DNA of 64,000 nt from Botryosphaeria dothidea (lineage: Eukaryota > Ascomycota > Dothideomycetes > Botryosphaeriales > Botryosphaeriaceae), in assembly GCA_011503125.2 (NCBI GenBank), contig WWBZ02000082.1, forward strand, positions 806,001 to 870,000, given 5' to 3'. Positions 35,801 to 45,560 of the stretch are shown one piece after another (the stretch's first letter is position 1; each line of letters starts with the position of its first letter). The notes beneath the pieces were generated by a model. That model saw only the letters and a list, made by a program, of their open reading frames with translations. It did no database searches and was not told the origin of the DNA. Both the position numbers and the translations under genes were made by a program.

Positions 35801-37397
35801 CCCGAGAAACCTTCGCGATGGGAGGATGGACAGGAGTCTGAGGCAAAGCGATATGCCGCCGACTTAGGTAATTGATGGAGAAGAGGAGGCAGAGAAGGCC
35901 AACGGAGCCGCACTGACTAGAGATTTTCGAGACGGACCTTCTTGAAGCTGGCATTTTCGGCGCCATTGACTCCACGGCCACCGAGTCCGACCGACTTCGC
36001 AGGCGGCGGTGGGCGCGCCGGCGAGAGTCTACGGCGCGTAATAAGGCGGGCTGTCCGTTTTCGGGCAAAGCCAACACTGGAGCGGACCCCTTCGCGCACC
36101 CTGGATTGGGAGGAAACATGTTGCGGTTACGCGAGGGTTCGACGACGGGCTGCAACAAGCTTGTCTCACACGCCGAGCTGGCAGGCCAGCCCCTGCGCCG
36201 GACCCTGAGTGGTCCAGCAGTCCTCAGCTCATCAGCCCTATTAGCACGAGTCGGCGAGGGCGGTGGCCGGAGTTCAGGCCGCGGGCGCGCGTGCCCCTTT
36301 GCTCTTGCTGGTGCGATGTGATCGCCAGAGATTTGCTCGCTCACACGATCACCCGTGTCATTTTCGTGGGAGGCGGCAGTGGGGCAGTTTTGCGCGGTTC
36401 AATGTAAGGGAAACGCGGTGGGGTGTAGTCGTCGCGTAGAAGCCAAAATGGGACGGCCCTTGGGAGGACTGGGGGGGCGCACCGGAGTGGATGCGCGCGG
36501 AATGCGGGGTAGATTGATAGGGCGGAGGGATGTGGTGCAGTGCGGTGCTCGCTGTTGCTGCGACGCGGGCTTCGACGCTGGTGCGATGGCGGCAGGCGAC
36601 ACGGGCGGGCTGGGGGCGAAACGCTCGCGCAAAGGTACGTACCTGTTGCGAGAGAGTCATCGTCGTCGAGGGCGAGGTCGGAGCGAGGTCTGGCGTGCAT
36701 GGGAAGTATCGGGCCGGCGTGTGGGATTCTTGCGCATGTCAGGATGGCCGGGTTGGGCGCAGCTCGGCCTTATCGTCATCATTATCCATTATCGCGGCGC
36801 AATGCTAGGGAGGCCAGAGACACGTCGAGCGAAGGTGCATATCACACGCCCGCACGCCCATCTCAGCCGCCTGCATCCTTTCCCAGCGCTCCCGCCGCCA
36901 GATATCCCGTCGCCCTGCTCGCCAGCGCCCCGCGACCGCGGCCATCGCAGAACTGTCCTCTGCGCCCGTCCTGCGCGCCCTCTTTGTCCCACGCGGATCG
37001 ACGCCTCATCCCGCCGGCCTAGCGTTGCTAGCGCGGAGCTGTGTAGCAGGCAAGCTACCTCCCCCAGCCAAGGTCACCGGATACGCCCTCTCGCCATACT
37101 CTCGCGACCGTCGTCCGTCCAGTCCTATCCTTGTTTGCTGTCTTGAAACCACAGCCGCACTCTTGCTCGCATTGGGCTCAGCCTTACTCATCCTTCTACT
37201 CATACATGCCCGTACACCCTGGTCTGGCGCAACCTATACGACTATCACGCAACCCACTTCAGCCCAGTCCTCATTAGCCCTCTCACCTCCTAGTCTCACC
37301 TCCCTTCCTCTTTACACCATCGCCTTCGCCTTGATTTCTCCGCCTTTCGACATCTGTTCCCGTCGCCCGCGCCTCACCTCGCCGCCTGCACCGCCTC
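32860..37397. other. Large gene-poor stretch with one MITE copy
   Basis: About 4.5 kb. It holds the 3' region of VPS62, a well-preserved hairpin element (34249-34321), and, from about 35900, GC-rich DNA leading into the C/T-rich leader of the gene at 37398. Several long open frames on both strands (for example 35640-36344 minus and 36355-37146 plus) overlap each other and look random. No gene is supported. Confidence 0.45.
34231..34340. mobile_element. Hairpin MITE-like element, extended palindrome
   Basis: Core at 34249-34321 (73 bp): left arm GAGTGGAAGTATTCGTCCGG, right arm the reverse complement with a few changes (ends TTTCCACTC). The palindrome extends outward: GATCACCTTACCGTTGGGAG on the left pairs with the complement of CATCACCCTACTGTGGGGAG on the right, giving about 110 bp in total. 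No open frame. The outer CAGGGGGT terminal repeat seen at 61.4 kb is not recognisable here. Confidence 0.75.
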
Positions 37398-39248
37398 ATG
37401 GCCTTCCAGCAGCCGCAGCGGCCGCGGCCCTCTCGCCCCCTCTCGTTCTCCCAGCCTGCTCAGCAGCAGCCCGCAGAGCCCGCGCCTGTCTCGCCACAGC
37501 GCAAGCGTTCTCTTGTCGAATCCGAAGAATGGGTCCTCTTTTCGCCGTCCGTCGATGGTCGCACACACACGACTTCCACCGAGCGAACACCCCGCACTGC
37601 CGGCATCTCGCAGCTAAGCGACTTTGGCTCTCTTGAAACCGCAGCAAAGTCCGAGGGGTACGACGAGCGTGACGACGATGACGACTTGACCTGCCAGGGT
37701 ACAGATCCCGAAGATGAGGGAGATACGGAGGAGCTGGACAGCCTGGACGACGGTCTCCACGCATTCCACGACCCTTCGTTAAATGCGCAACAGCTTGGTG
37801 AAAGTAGCCAGACGGTATTTCCGACCCACGACGGTCTCGGCACGTTCCCGGCGAGCAGTGCCGCAGTGCAGGAACAATTATGGCAGTTTGAGAGATATAA
37901 TGCTGGTACCCGGAGGACAAAGGTGGCAAGACGGAGATCTAGTGTACAGAGGAGGTTAGACACGTTGGAAGAGACGGAAGCATTTGAACATGACGAGAGG
38001 AGGGAGCGCATCGAACGGTGGCGACTAGAGCAGAGTCGTGCCTTGTTGGAGGAAATAGAAAGGGAGACCAGAAGACGCAGGCGTATGAGCCGGGCAAGCA
38101 TCGCGAAGTCCACCGCTGGTAGTGTTGTCGGAGAGAGCAGCAGGGCTGCTCCAGAACCTAGACCATCTACGACTGAGGCCCCCCGGCTTGGCGCTTCGAA
38201 GGAAGACTCGACGGAGAATGAGTCCTTCTGGCAGCGCTTTACCCGCCGTGTCATCCGCGACCTCATGGGAATTGACGAGAATATCCTTTCTGTCATCTTT
38301 GGTGAATCATTACCGGCCGAGGCTACTGCTGGCCCCTCAACATCCCGGACGGACCCAAAGGACATCCTGGCAGCGGCAGCAGCTGAGTCTACCAACAACC
38401 CATATCCAGGAGAATCGTGGGAGCACCGATTACTGGAGCGCATCTCGCGTGAACTCGGTATTCTCGTGAACCAGCTTTCGGATCACCCTGGTGCTTTCAC
38501 TACATATCTCCGCACGCAAGAAGCTCCTGCATACGCCGGCCTCTCATCAAACACACATAACGCCGCGAGACGACAGAGCATCCCTGCCTCTGCCTCCGGT
38601 GCCACCCCTACGTCTGCGCAATCCCAGTCTATTTCCAACATCAATTTCGCCCCAACTATTCCGCCTCAACCCACCTACAGTGAAGCTTCTCTGTGGGGCA
38701 TTGAGGAAGAGCCCGAACCGGAGCCCGCTGCTCTTGGCCCTGCCAGCCAAGCTCAGCGTGAGCGCGAATATTGGGAGCGCGATCTTGACGTGAAGATGGT
38801 CTTCAATTTCCTGAAGGAGCGTTTTTCTTCCCGGCCAACTTCGCCAGTCAACGGGAGTTCTCCCAGCCGGAGAGACAGCGCGGACCCCTTTGAGCCCAAA
38901 AGTGTCGGCAGCTCCGCGGGCAGCCAGGAACGTGCAGCCTTGATCCGCCAGCACCATCCTCTTGTCAGCCGCAACCTGCCCACTTCTTCCGGCCAGGGAA
39001 ACTCGGCGTCGTCGTCGCGTCCGGCACCCAATGCGACGACGATCACGGTTCCTGTGCCGGTGCCTGTCAGCAGGGCGAATCTTCAGCGCTCTCGCCTGAG
39101 CAACAGGAACGCCGGCTCTAGCTGTGCGAGCCAGAGCACGAAGCGGAGCAAGAGAAGTGGCAGTAGCAGGAACTATTGGGACCTCGGTGGTAGTGTCGGG
39201 AGCGGGCCTGGTGGCGCGCCTGGGGCAGCTACTTGGGGCGAAGTCTAA
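37398..39248 (+). CDS. Conserved disordered protein of unknown function
   Basis: Single exon, 616 residues. Very little predicted structure: Pro/Gln/Ser-rich N-terminus, acidic patch (DERDDDDDL), a charged coiled-coil-like helix (about 190-235, rich in Glu/Arg), then a hydrophobic-aromatic block WQRFTRRVIRDLMGIDENIL and a second block WEHRLLERISRELGILVNQL, which look like amphipathic helices and are probably the conserved core. YWERDLDVKMVFNFLKERF forms a third helix near residue 460. The Ser-rich basic C-terminus contains KRSKRSGSSRN, a possible nuclear signal. I recall similar uncharacterised proteins in Pezizomycotina but cannot name a function. It follows a C/T-rich leader. Confidence 0.75.
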   Translation: MAFQQPQRPRPSRPLSFSQPAQQQPAEPAPVSPQRKRSLVESEEWVLFSPSVDGRTHTTSTERTPRTAGISQLSDFGSLETAAKSEGYDERDDDDDLTCQGTDPEDEGDTEELDSLDDGLHAFHDPSLNAQQLGESSQTVFPTHDGLGTFPASSAAVQEQLWQFERYNAGTRRTKVARRRSSVQRRLDTLEETEAFEHDERRERIERWRLEQSRALLEEIERETRRRRRMSRASIAKSTAGSVVGESSRAAPEPRPSTTEAPRLGASKEDSTENESFWQRFTRRVIRDLMGIDENILSVIFGESLPAEATAGPSTSRTDPKDILAAAAAESTNNPYPGESWEHRLLERISRELGILVNQLSDHPGAFTTYLRTQEAPAYAGLSSNTHNAARRQSIPASASGATPTSAQSQSISNINFAPTIPPQPTYSEASLWGIEEEPEPEPAALGPASQAQREREYWERDLDVKMVFNFLKERFSSRPTSPVNGSSPSRRDSADPFEPKSVGSSAGSQERAALIRQHHPLVSRNLPTSSGQGNSASSSRPAPNATTITVPVPVPVSRANLQRSRLSNRNAGSSCASQSTKRSKRSGSSRNYWDLGGSVGSGPGGAPGAATWGEV

Positions 39249-40033
39249 AGAAATCCACTTCTGAAACGCAAGAAGATGGAAGAGTAGATGAGATCTCCTA
39301 CGATGGGGATTCAGAGTCTGTTGTTTCCTTGCCTGGTGCGAGAACGATACTTATAGAGGGGTTGGATGAGCAGACACTTCTCTCCTCCCTTAGACATTAG
39401 CGATGGGTCATTGTAGGATTTGGTGTGGTTTGTTTCCTTGAGTTCTTTTGGCATGAGTTACACATATTTGCATAGACGAATGGGCAAGCGGGATTATTTT
39501 GACTTCATTCTTGTTTTGTTAAGTCATGAGTTCTTGGTCGGGGTTTTGATGGGTATGAGTTTCGGATATCCCCCTCTTCTTACGATTGCTATTCTTCATG
39601 CTTCATCCTCTACGGATTTGGGCAAGCTACTATTTGATGGTATGGGTTTCTTCTCCTTGCGTCCGACCGCTGGATACCACACGTTATGCGAATGATACAC
39701 GTAGAGCATATACATATATTTTTACGCTTGGTCCGAAGGAATGAAAGGGATCTTCTCTCTAGCTTGCTTCCATTTATCATCTGGGACCGTTGCGTAGGAA
39801 CGTTGGGCGGATGCAAGACAGACGGCACGCGTGTTGTGGCGCGGAAGGTGTCGCGTGTCGAAGGCGCCAACGCTTATGCATGCCGTGGCGTCATCGATCA
39901 TGCCGCGCTCTTCTAGCGTGCTGTGTGCGTGATCTTGGGGTTTGTTGCGAGATCCTTGCATGTGGTTCGCCCCTTGCGTTGGCCGGTCGGATGCAGAGCT
40001 TTCTGGATGTGGCTTAGTGGAGTATCGCTTAGT

Positions 40034-40283
40034 CAAGGGTGCTGTAGCCGATAGTTAGCGGTCATGGTTTTGAATGAGCCACAACGACTTCGTGGGGAGT
40101 TGAAGTAGTCGTCCGGACATAAGTGTCATAGGCTCATCCATTTATTTACATCCGGAATGTACGAAGTCGGCTCCATTAGTATTGCCACAGCAAGAGCCAA
40201 AGGGTGGGGAGTGGAAGCATCCGTCGGGATGCAAGTGTTCAGATATACCGATTACAAGTTGAGATACTTTCAGTCCACACCCC
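40034..40283. mobile_element. Two adjacent or nested hairpin elements
   Basis: A left terminal-repeat-like stretch (CAAGGGTGCTGTAGCCGATA then GTTAGCG) at 40034-40060 resembles the family end. A first core at about 40097-40173 begins GAGTTGAAGTAGTCGTCCGG and has a diverged right arm ending CGGCTC. A second core starts at 40209 with GAGTGGAAGCATCCGTCGGG, with a badly decayed right arm (ending near 40283). The spacing suggests one element inserted next to or into another. Confidence 0.6.
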
Positions 40284-41420
40284 GCATCTAGCTTCGTGGT
40301 TCCATGATGCCGCTGGATCCCTGCTACCAAGCGTTGTTCGTACGTTGATGCAACTTGGGAGCTACGCGATGTCGATTGACTTTCCTTTTTCAGAAGCAGG
40401 CATCTACGAACGAGAACAAGGACCGTGCTGTTGAAAGCCAACGGAAGCAAAGTCCAGCAAATGAGTAGAAGATCTTGGAATGAGGATTCTCGCCCGGGCC
40501 AAAGCCAAAAAAACAAGAATTGTAAAAGTCTGCAGTGAATGTGGCGGAACCGTCTCCATGTCCCAACGAGACACTTTCCATTGAGGCTAGACCACACGTG
40601 ACTTCCCCTGCTCTCGCGCACAGTCCATCTCGCTAGCGTGCACGCTCCACCGCCAGCGCATATATAAACTTGCTGCCCCCTCGGACCCTGCTACGGAGCC
40701 CATACTTGTTCGTCTCCCTCTCCTCCACCCTACAGTTCAGAACATTTGCTAACTTTTCTTAGACCTTGTTGGGGCTACCGTGATCATGAATACGGTCGGC
40801 CTATCGAGCTGCCCTGCATTGCACAGCGCGGAGGTGGCCCGGTATGAATCTCCTTCGGGGGCTTCACTGGCGCAATTTTTGATGGCTTCCATTTGATGGA
40901 CAAACTTTTCGTTGTCGCTCTCGCCATGTGCGGGACTTCGAGGAAGAGGTTTCACTTTCAGCCCCATGCCCACGTCCACATCGTGTAGGCGTTCTGTACG
41001 TGCTGTTTCTCCCGTACAAATGATGCTGGTGCTGTCGATGTGATGCTGATGTCGATGACACGTAGCCAGGCTGCGCCCCCCCCCTCGGTCCTATCATCGC
41101 TCAAGGCTGCTGCCTGGTCGAGTTTCCACGCCAACGTTCTACGCCGTCCTTCCTCGCAGGCGACCGCCGCGTCAGCACATTGCCCAGCAGCACGGAAGGC
41201 CCACCGTTCCTGATGAGGCCACATAGCAGGCGCGCCGACCGCCACCTTCCCTTTGCTACTTGCATCGCGCGACCCAAGAACGCCTGAGCTCGCCGAAGAT
41301 CTCTCGCTCTCGCTCTTCATCCACCTATCCTTCGGCCCTCCCCATACGAAGCCTGCTTTTTACAAAAATTACAAATGCGGGGTAGACAGCTTCTCTCGTT
41401 GGTCACCTCTACCAATGTAC

Positions 41421-41558
41421 CAGAGGGGCGCTGCAGCCCAAGGTGAATGGCCACGGCCTTCGACAAAAAACATCTTCCATAGAGAGTAGAAGCATCCGTC
41501 CGGGCGCAAGTGCGTTTCATTCTTAGGGACAGTGGCATTCGAATGAATGCTTCGACTC
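41421..41558. mobile_element. Hairpin MITE-like element with left terminal repeat
   Basis: The core at 41484-41558 is exactly 75 bp: GAGTAGAAGCATCCGTCCGG to the near-complement GAATGAATGCTTCGACTC, followed by CCCATG as in other copies. To the left, CAGAGGGGCGCTGCAGCCCA at 41421 and AAAAAACATC before the core align with the left parts of the copies at 54.2 and 61.4 kb. The right terminal repeat is not clear. Confidence 0.65.
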
Positions 41559-42127
41559 CCCATGAAGATGAAAGGACGAGCCGGACAAAGGGGAGAAAAA
41601 TAGTAGGTGCGATACGGGTGTCGCAACGCTACAGCATGCCCATGTCTCCTCCTTATGAGGCACGCCGCCGAAGCCACCAGCGCTCACACGTCATAGGGTG
41701 CGTCGCCACAACACATCAGTCTACAGCCTGTACACGCGCGCTAGGCTCCCGCGTCTTCGATGGGGCAACTTTCCCCGGTGTGTCCCTTATCGCCATGATA
41801 GCGCCTGCTCGCACTAGAAAATGTGGTCGATACCACCACAAAGACTGCACTCAAAGACAATACTTTGGAAAGTAGGACAAAGGTCGCTTAGACGGCCTCT
41901 CAAAGAGACCAATTAATAGATATATTCACAAAGAAATTGCTCGAGAACAATGGGATTTTTATTGCGCATATATGTTCATATTTTCCCAACGATAGGTCGG
42001 TAGAGACCAACACGCATACCGAAAACCCCTATCAAAAAAAACACTTATCAGTACGATACAACATCCTCTCACGGACCTGTTCGGATTCTTTATTGAAAAC
42101 AGCTTTTTCCTCTAGGACCTTGACACC

Positions 42128-42901
42128 ATGCCTACTCGTAAAGAATACTTCGACTCGCTTCGACTGCGCTCGCTGTCTGGGGAAGAGATGGTCAAATTAG
42201 GTAAGGAAAATGTCAGTGATGACATCGTTACCGCTCTAGACTGCCCTCTGTGCTTTGAGTCGATAGCATCGTCCAGTAACATTGTCTCGGCTTGTGAAGG
42301 CAGCCACTTATTCCACTACGACTGTCTCATCGAATGCTTCTCGGCAAGGAACGAGGGGTATGCGTACCGGCGACACTGCCCTATGTGCCGAAGAGAGCTA
42401 TTCTCAGACGACAAAGTACGCATGCCAACTCCGTATGAACATAGTACAGAGGATGATTCAGACCCTTTATGGTGGTGGACCGATATATACCGTAGTATCG
42501 ATAACACTCACACGGACGAGCTTGTCGATCCCCCAGATTTGCTACCTATAACTGAGATCGGCGCTTGGTGGGCTACGCAGACTGCGCAGGATAGGCGCGC
42601 GGTGAAGTCGTGGGGCTTTGCAGCAGGCAACAATTACTCAATGCTACTGTTCGAGGAAGGAGTCGAGGAGCCATCGTGGATGACTATCTACGAACGCCTT
42701 GCCTCGCTCGAGGAGGCGAATCCGATCTTCAGAAGATACGGGACAGCCCGTTACGTAGCGCCTACCCGACAGCCGCCGCAATGGCTGCCTATTACTGAGT
42801 ACGGTGCTTGGGTGGCGGCATTCACGGAGGAGCAAAGGGCAGAGGTAGAACGGCGGGCACACATCGTAAAGGAGGCATATGGAAGACTTTTGGAGGGGTA
42901 A
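42128..42901 (+). CDS. RING-H2 protein with duplicated C-terminal module
   Basis: Single exon, 257 residues. RING finger at about 39-87: CPLC, then C56, H60, H63 and C66 in CEGSHLFHYDC, then CPMC at 84-87. The C-x3-H-x2-H-x2-C order is a RING-H2 variant, so E3 ubiquitin ligase activity is likely. After an acidic linker come two related modules, residues 139-177 and 220-257, each starting LPITE-x-GAW and ending Y-x2-LL-x-EG. I do not recognise this module. No signal peptide. It lies in a gene-poor, repeat-bearing stretch near the HET relic, suggesting a lineage-specific gene rather than a housekeeping ligase. The start has a clean ACCATG context. Confidence 0.8.
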   Translation: MPTRKEYFDSLRLRSLSGEEMVKLGKENVSDDIVTALDCPLCFESIASSSNIVSACEGSHLFHYDCLIECFSARNEGYAYRRHCPMCRRELFSDDKVRMPTPYEHSTEDDSDPLWWWTDIYRSIDNTHTDELVDPPDLLPITEIGAWWATQTAQDRRAVKSWGFAAGNNYSMLLFEEGVEEPSWMTIYERLASLEEANPIFRRYGTARYVAPTRQPPQWLPITEYGAWVAAFTEEQRAEVERRAHIVKEAYGRLLEG

Positions 42902-43379
42902 GTAGCGCAAGAATATAGCGGAACCTATAGAAATTAGACATGTTTGGTTAATTGTTCTAGATGATGAATGAAATTGATGGACGGCAAAAAGGATAATCGA
43001 TTAGGTACCACTGCCTGCAGCAAACCAAGCCAAACCCATAACGGCTTGCACCCGGTGCACTGGCGGGAACGCAGTAACCCTAACCCTACGAAGAGACCAA
43101 ACTAAAGAGAAAAGGAAACAGGAATGAAGCAGGGAAAGGGAAGATTATATAGCTTTTGTGGACCTCTTTTTCAGGTAGCGAACTGCAGAGTTCTCTTGTT
43201 GAGCTTCAAGGTTCTCAACACAGGGTCTCGCCGCAGGGTCCATCCAAGGCACCTTCAGGGTTCAACCCGTGACAAACCCCAATCGGGAAAGAGACAGTAG
43301 TTGGGCAAGCGCCTGCAAGCACTCATGGTCTCAGCCATCCAGACGGGCGCCGACCGCCGTCAGAAGTCTACTCTAAACT
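42902..43379. other. Convergent gap with interstitial telomere-like motif
   Basis: 478 bp between convergent genes. It includes AACCCTAACCCTA at about 43076-43088, two units of the fungal telomere repeat, and no other feature. Confidence 0.5.
43076..43088. repeat. Two-unit telomere-like repeat
   Basis: AACCCTAACCCTA equals two copies of the TTAGGG telomere unit on the minus strand. Two units can arise by chance or mark an old repair site. Confidence 0.5.
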
Positions 43380-43910
43380 TCATCTATCACTCCTCCTCCT
43401 AGAGAGCCCGCGTAGGGCATCTATTATCCCATTCTTCAGTGCCTCCAGATTTTCCTTAGTTGCAATTCCACTAGCTTGTCCATCCCTTCGCTCATGAGGT
43501 TTCAACCCTAGGCCATGCCTGCCAAGGGAGTCCTCCAACATCCGAATGTCATTAATGGTGATTGCAGAGCCGACTATCTTGCGAAGGTGGAAAGCTTCAT
43601 GGGTGAGCGCCTCCACCGCCGCATGCGAGTCTTCTAGATGCTGCGCCAAAGCCCCAGCCTCCCCATTAGCCTGCACATAATGCCGGTTAGCGTGTTGTTT
43701 CCGCGCTTCGGAATCGACGAGTAGTTGTAAAAGGTAGATATTCTGCTGCTGAAAGTGGCGCTTGATATTTTCAACTCTAGCCAGCTCGGATATGTAGCTC
43801 TTGGCCTCCGCTATCGTCGCTTGGAGTTCTGCTTCGGTCTCTTGAAGCATCTCCTTTGTCTCTTGGAGATCTACTTGTACCTCGCAGTGTTGTGCTATCG
43901 CCTGCTGCAT
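43380..43910 (-). CDS. Coiled-coil protein, orphan
   Basis: 176 residues from the ATG at 43910; the frame extends eight codons further upstream but without an ATG, so an upstream exon is possible. Heptad-like leucine/glutamate repeats run from about residue 15 to 110 (DLQETKEMLQETEAELQATI, SELARVENIKRHFQQQN), followed by a short region with RMLEDSLGRHGLGLK and a basic tail (LRGLSRRRSDR). It resembles the small coiled-coil proteins often found as lineage-specific genes in Dothideomycetes. No domain is recognised. It converges with the RING gene and shares its gene-poor setting. A TATA-like sequence (TATATAGATAG on the minus strand) lies about 250 bp upstream near 44160. Confidence 0.55.
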   Translation of the reverse strand: MQQAIAQHCEVQVDLQETKEMLQETEAELQATIAEAKSYISELARVENIKRHFQQQNIYLLQLLVDSEARKQHANRHYVQANGEAGALAQHLEDSHAAVEALTHEAFHLRKIVGSAITINDIRMLEDSLGRHGLGLKPHERRDGQASGIATKENLEALKNGIIDALRGLSRRRSDR

Positions 43911-45560
43911 AGCGTTGACTGATAGCTCTTGCAAGTCGTGTTTGGTCGTGAGGGTGGTTTGCGGATCAGATGGGATGTGGAAAGCAAAAAGTGTTCTCGT
44001 TGCCGCCGCACAGGCTAGCGTCCAAGCGCTGCTGAGTCGGTTTTGGGGACGAAACTTGAAACTTGGGCGAAGCTTTCGTGATTGTGTGCAAACAACAAGC
44101 TGAAAAGAGCTGCTGTAGATCTTCTGTTGGGACGTTGAGCTCCAGGCGAATACAAAGCTATCTATATATTGGCCAAGAATGAGACGTCTTGGTGTATGCT
44201 CGGATGGTTCAGTCTTCTTTCATTGTTTGACGTGAGTAGAACGATGGAAACAACGACTCGTGCAATCACTCGGTGTGAAATGTGTCCCAAAAGATTGTCT
44301 CAGACAATTGTTCGCTACTCACAGAAACCTCGCTGTTCTATCACTTCATAGCCCCACTGCGGCACTGCACCCCCGTATCGTTGCTGGTCTATTTATACCT
44401 GCGTTTGGTGAGCCATGAAACCGCTTAGCCTCAAGGTCAGAAAACCCATTTGGAACATACGCCGCAGCATGCAACCACACTGCCACCGATCCTTGCGACT
44501 ACGTTTACGGAACTCAGCAGATCTTCAACTATCCAGTCCAGAGCCAGATGCACGTCTTTACACAACCCACTTGCAGTGGCGAAAGGTGGCGCATTGGCCT
44601 CTCTTCGAGGGTTGTATTCGCACATAAACGGACAACAAAAACTTCTACAGTTACCTGGGTTGGATGCCATCAAACACCAGTTCCTGTCTCTGGAAGACAG
44701 CCGTGCAGAACGTGGACGGCACAAATCTTCTCCATTTCAGCGGCCGAACATGCACCTTCAAATCACTAGCTACTACATGGAACAGCACGACCCACCCCCC
44801 CCCATCAGCCCAATTTGGCCCGTTACTAAGTGTTACTCGGTGTTTTCGGCAGAGATGACGAGACCAGAGATGAGACGGAGCCCCCTGAATATCGTTCACC
44901 GGCATCGCCCATGACATGGTGTCCGGAGATGAGCAACGTAAGTTGGCTCGCTGGTTGGTCGGTAATTTTTCGCCGCCAGAACAGCTTTGTGTGCTGCGTC
45001 TCGGAAGCACTAAAATTCGTAGGAAAAGAGCTGGTCTATTGGGTACACCACCGCTGAGGCAAGGCCATTTGATGGACTGAGTTACTGGCGTAGGTTGGGT
45101 GTCTGCTACTGGAACTGTACAAGTCCCTCTAAACAACGAGTCGCCACCCTGGTTGTTGCCGAAGACTGGAGTCATGCCTGGGTGGAGACAGAAAGTCTTT
45201 TTGGCTGATATCTGGGCGTTGGATGAGCACAGGCCGGAGGCGGAGTACTTTCATAACGCCACTCTACAACGGTACTACCCCGCTACCCCCACTTCAGCGT
45301 TCACCGTCGAAGCTTGAAACAACTCTTAGAAAGTCTAAACAGCTAAAAAAAAAAAAAAGACGAGTATTCATCAGGCCAGTTGTTCAGCTCTTGAGGAGCC
45401 GACGTCCTGGACTTTGACTACCTGCTGATGGGGCTGGATCTTTCGTTATCTATCCCTATGGCCTCGCCGTCTGCTGAAAACATCGCAACGGTTTACTGAA
45501 AGAGGAAAGAACCTTGGTGCCTGGCCACGATGGCTACTGCATGTCCCAAGCATGACCTCT
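43911..45560. other. Non-coding stretch before HET relic
   Basis: About 1.65 kb with only short overlapping open frames. A poly-A run sits near 45344-45358 and a poly-C run near 44795-44806. The presumed 5' end of the HET gene is not recognisable here, so it is either deleted or too decayed. Confidence 0.4.

Larger units (their letters stand above)
39249..42127. other. Gene-free stretch rich in element copies
   Basis: About 2.9 kb with two (or a nested pair of) hairpin elements at 40034-40283 and another at 41421-41558. A TATATAAA box lies near 40661 and a 36-codon frame starts at 40786, but nothing confirms a gene. The composition is more AT-rich than in the housekeeping part. Confidence 0.45.

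Noticed and set aside
35640..37146. Open frames of 234 codons (minus) and 263 codons (plus)
   Set aside because: The minus frame has no ATG at its start, both are low complexity, and they overlap competing frames; nothing recognisable.
40142..40621. Several minus- and plus-strand frames sharing peptides such as RPDGCFHS or RMNAST (also near 41.4, 47.2, 54.2 and 61.5 kb)
   Set aside because: These repeated peptides are translations of the hairpin element arms, not a protein family.
40660..40896. TATATAAA box followed by a 36-codon frame at 40786
   Set aside because: Frame too short, no signal peptide or conserved motif, and no support beyond the TATA box.
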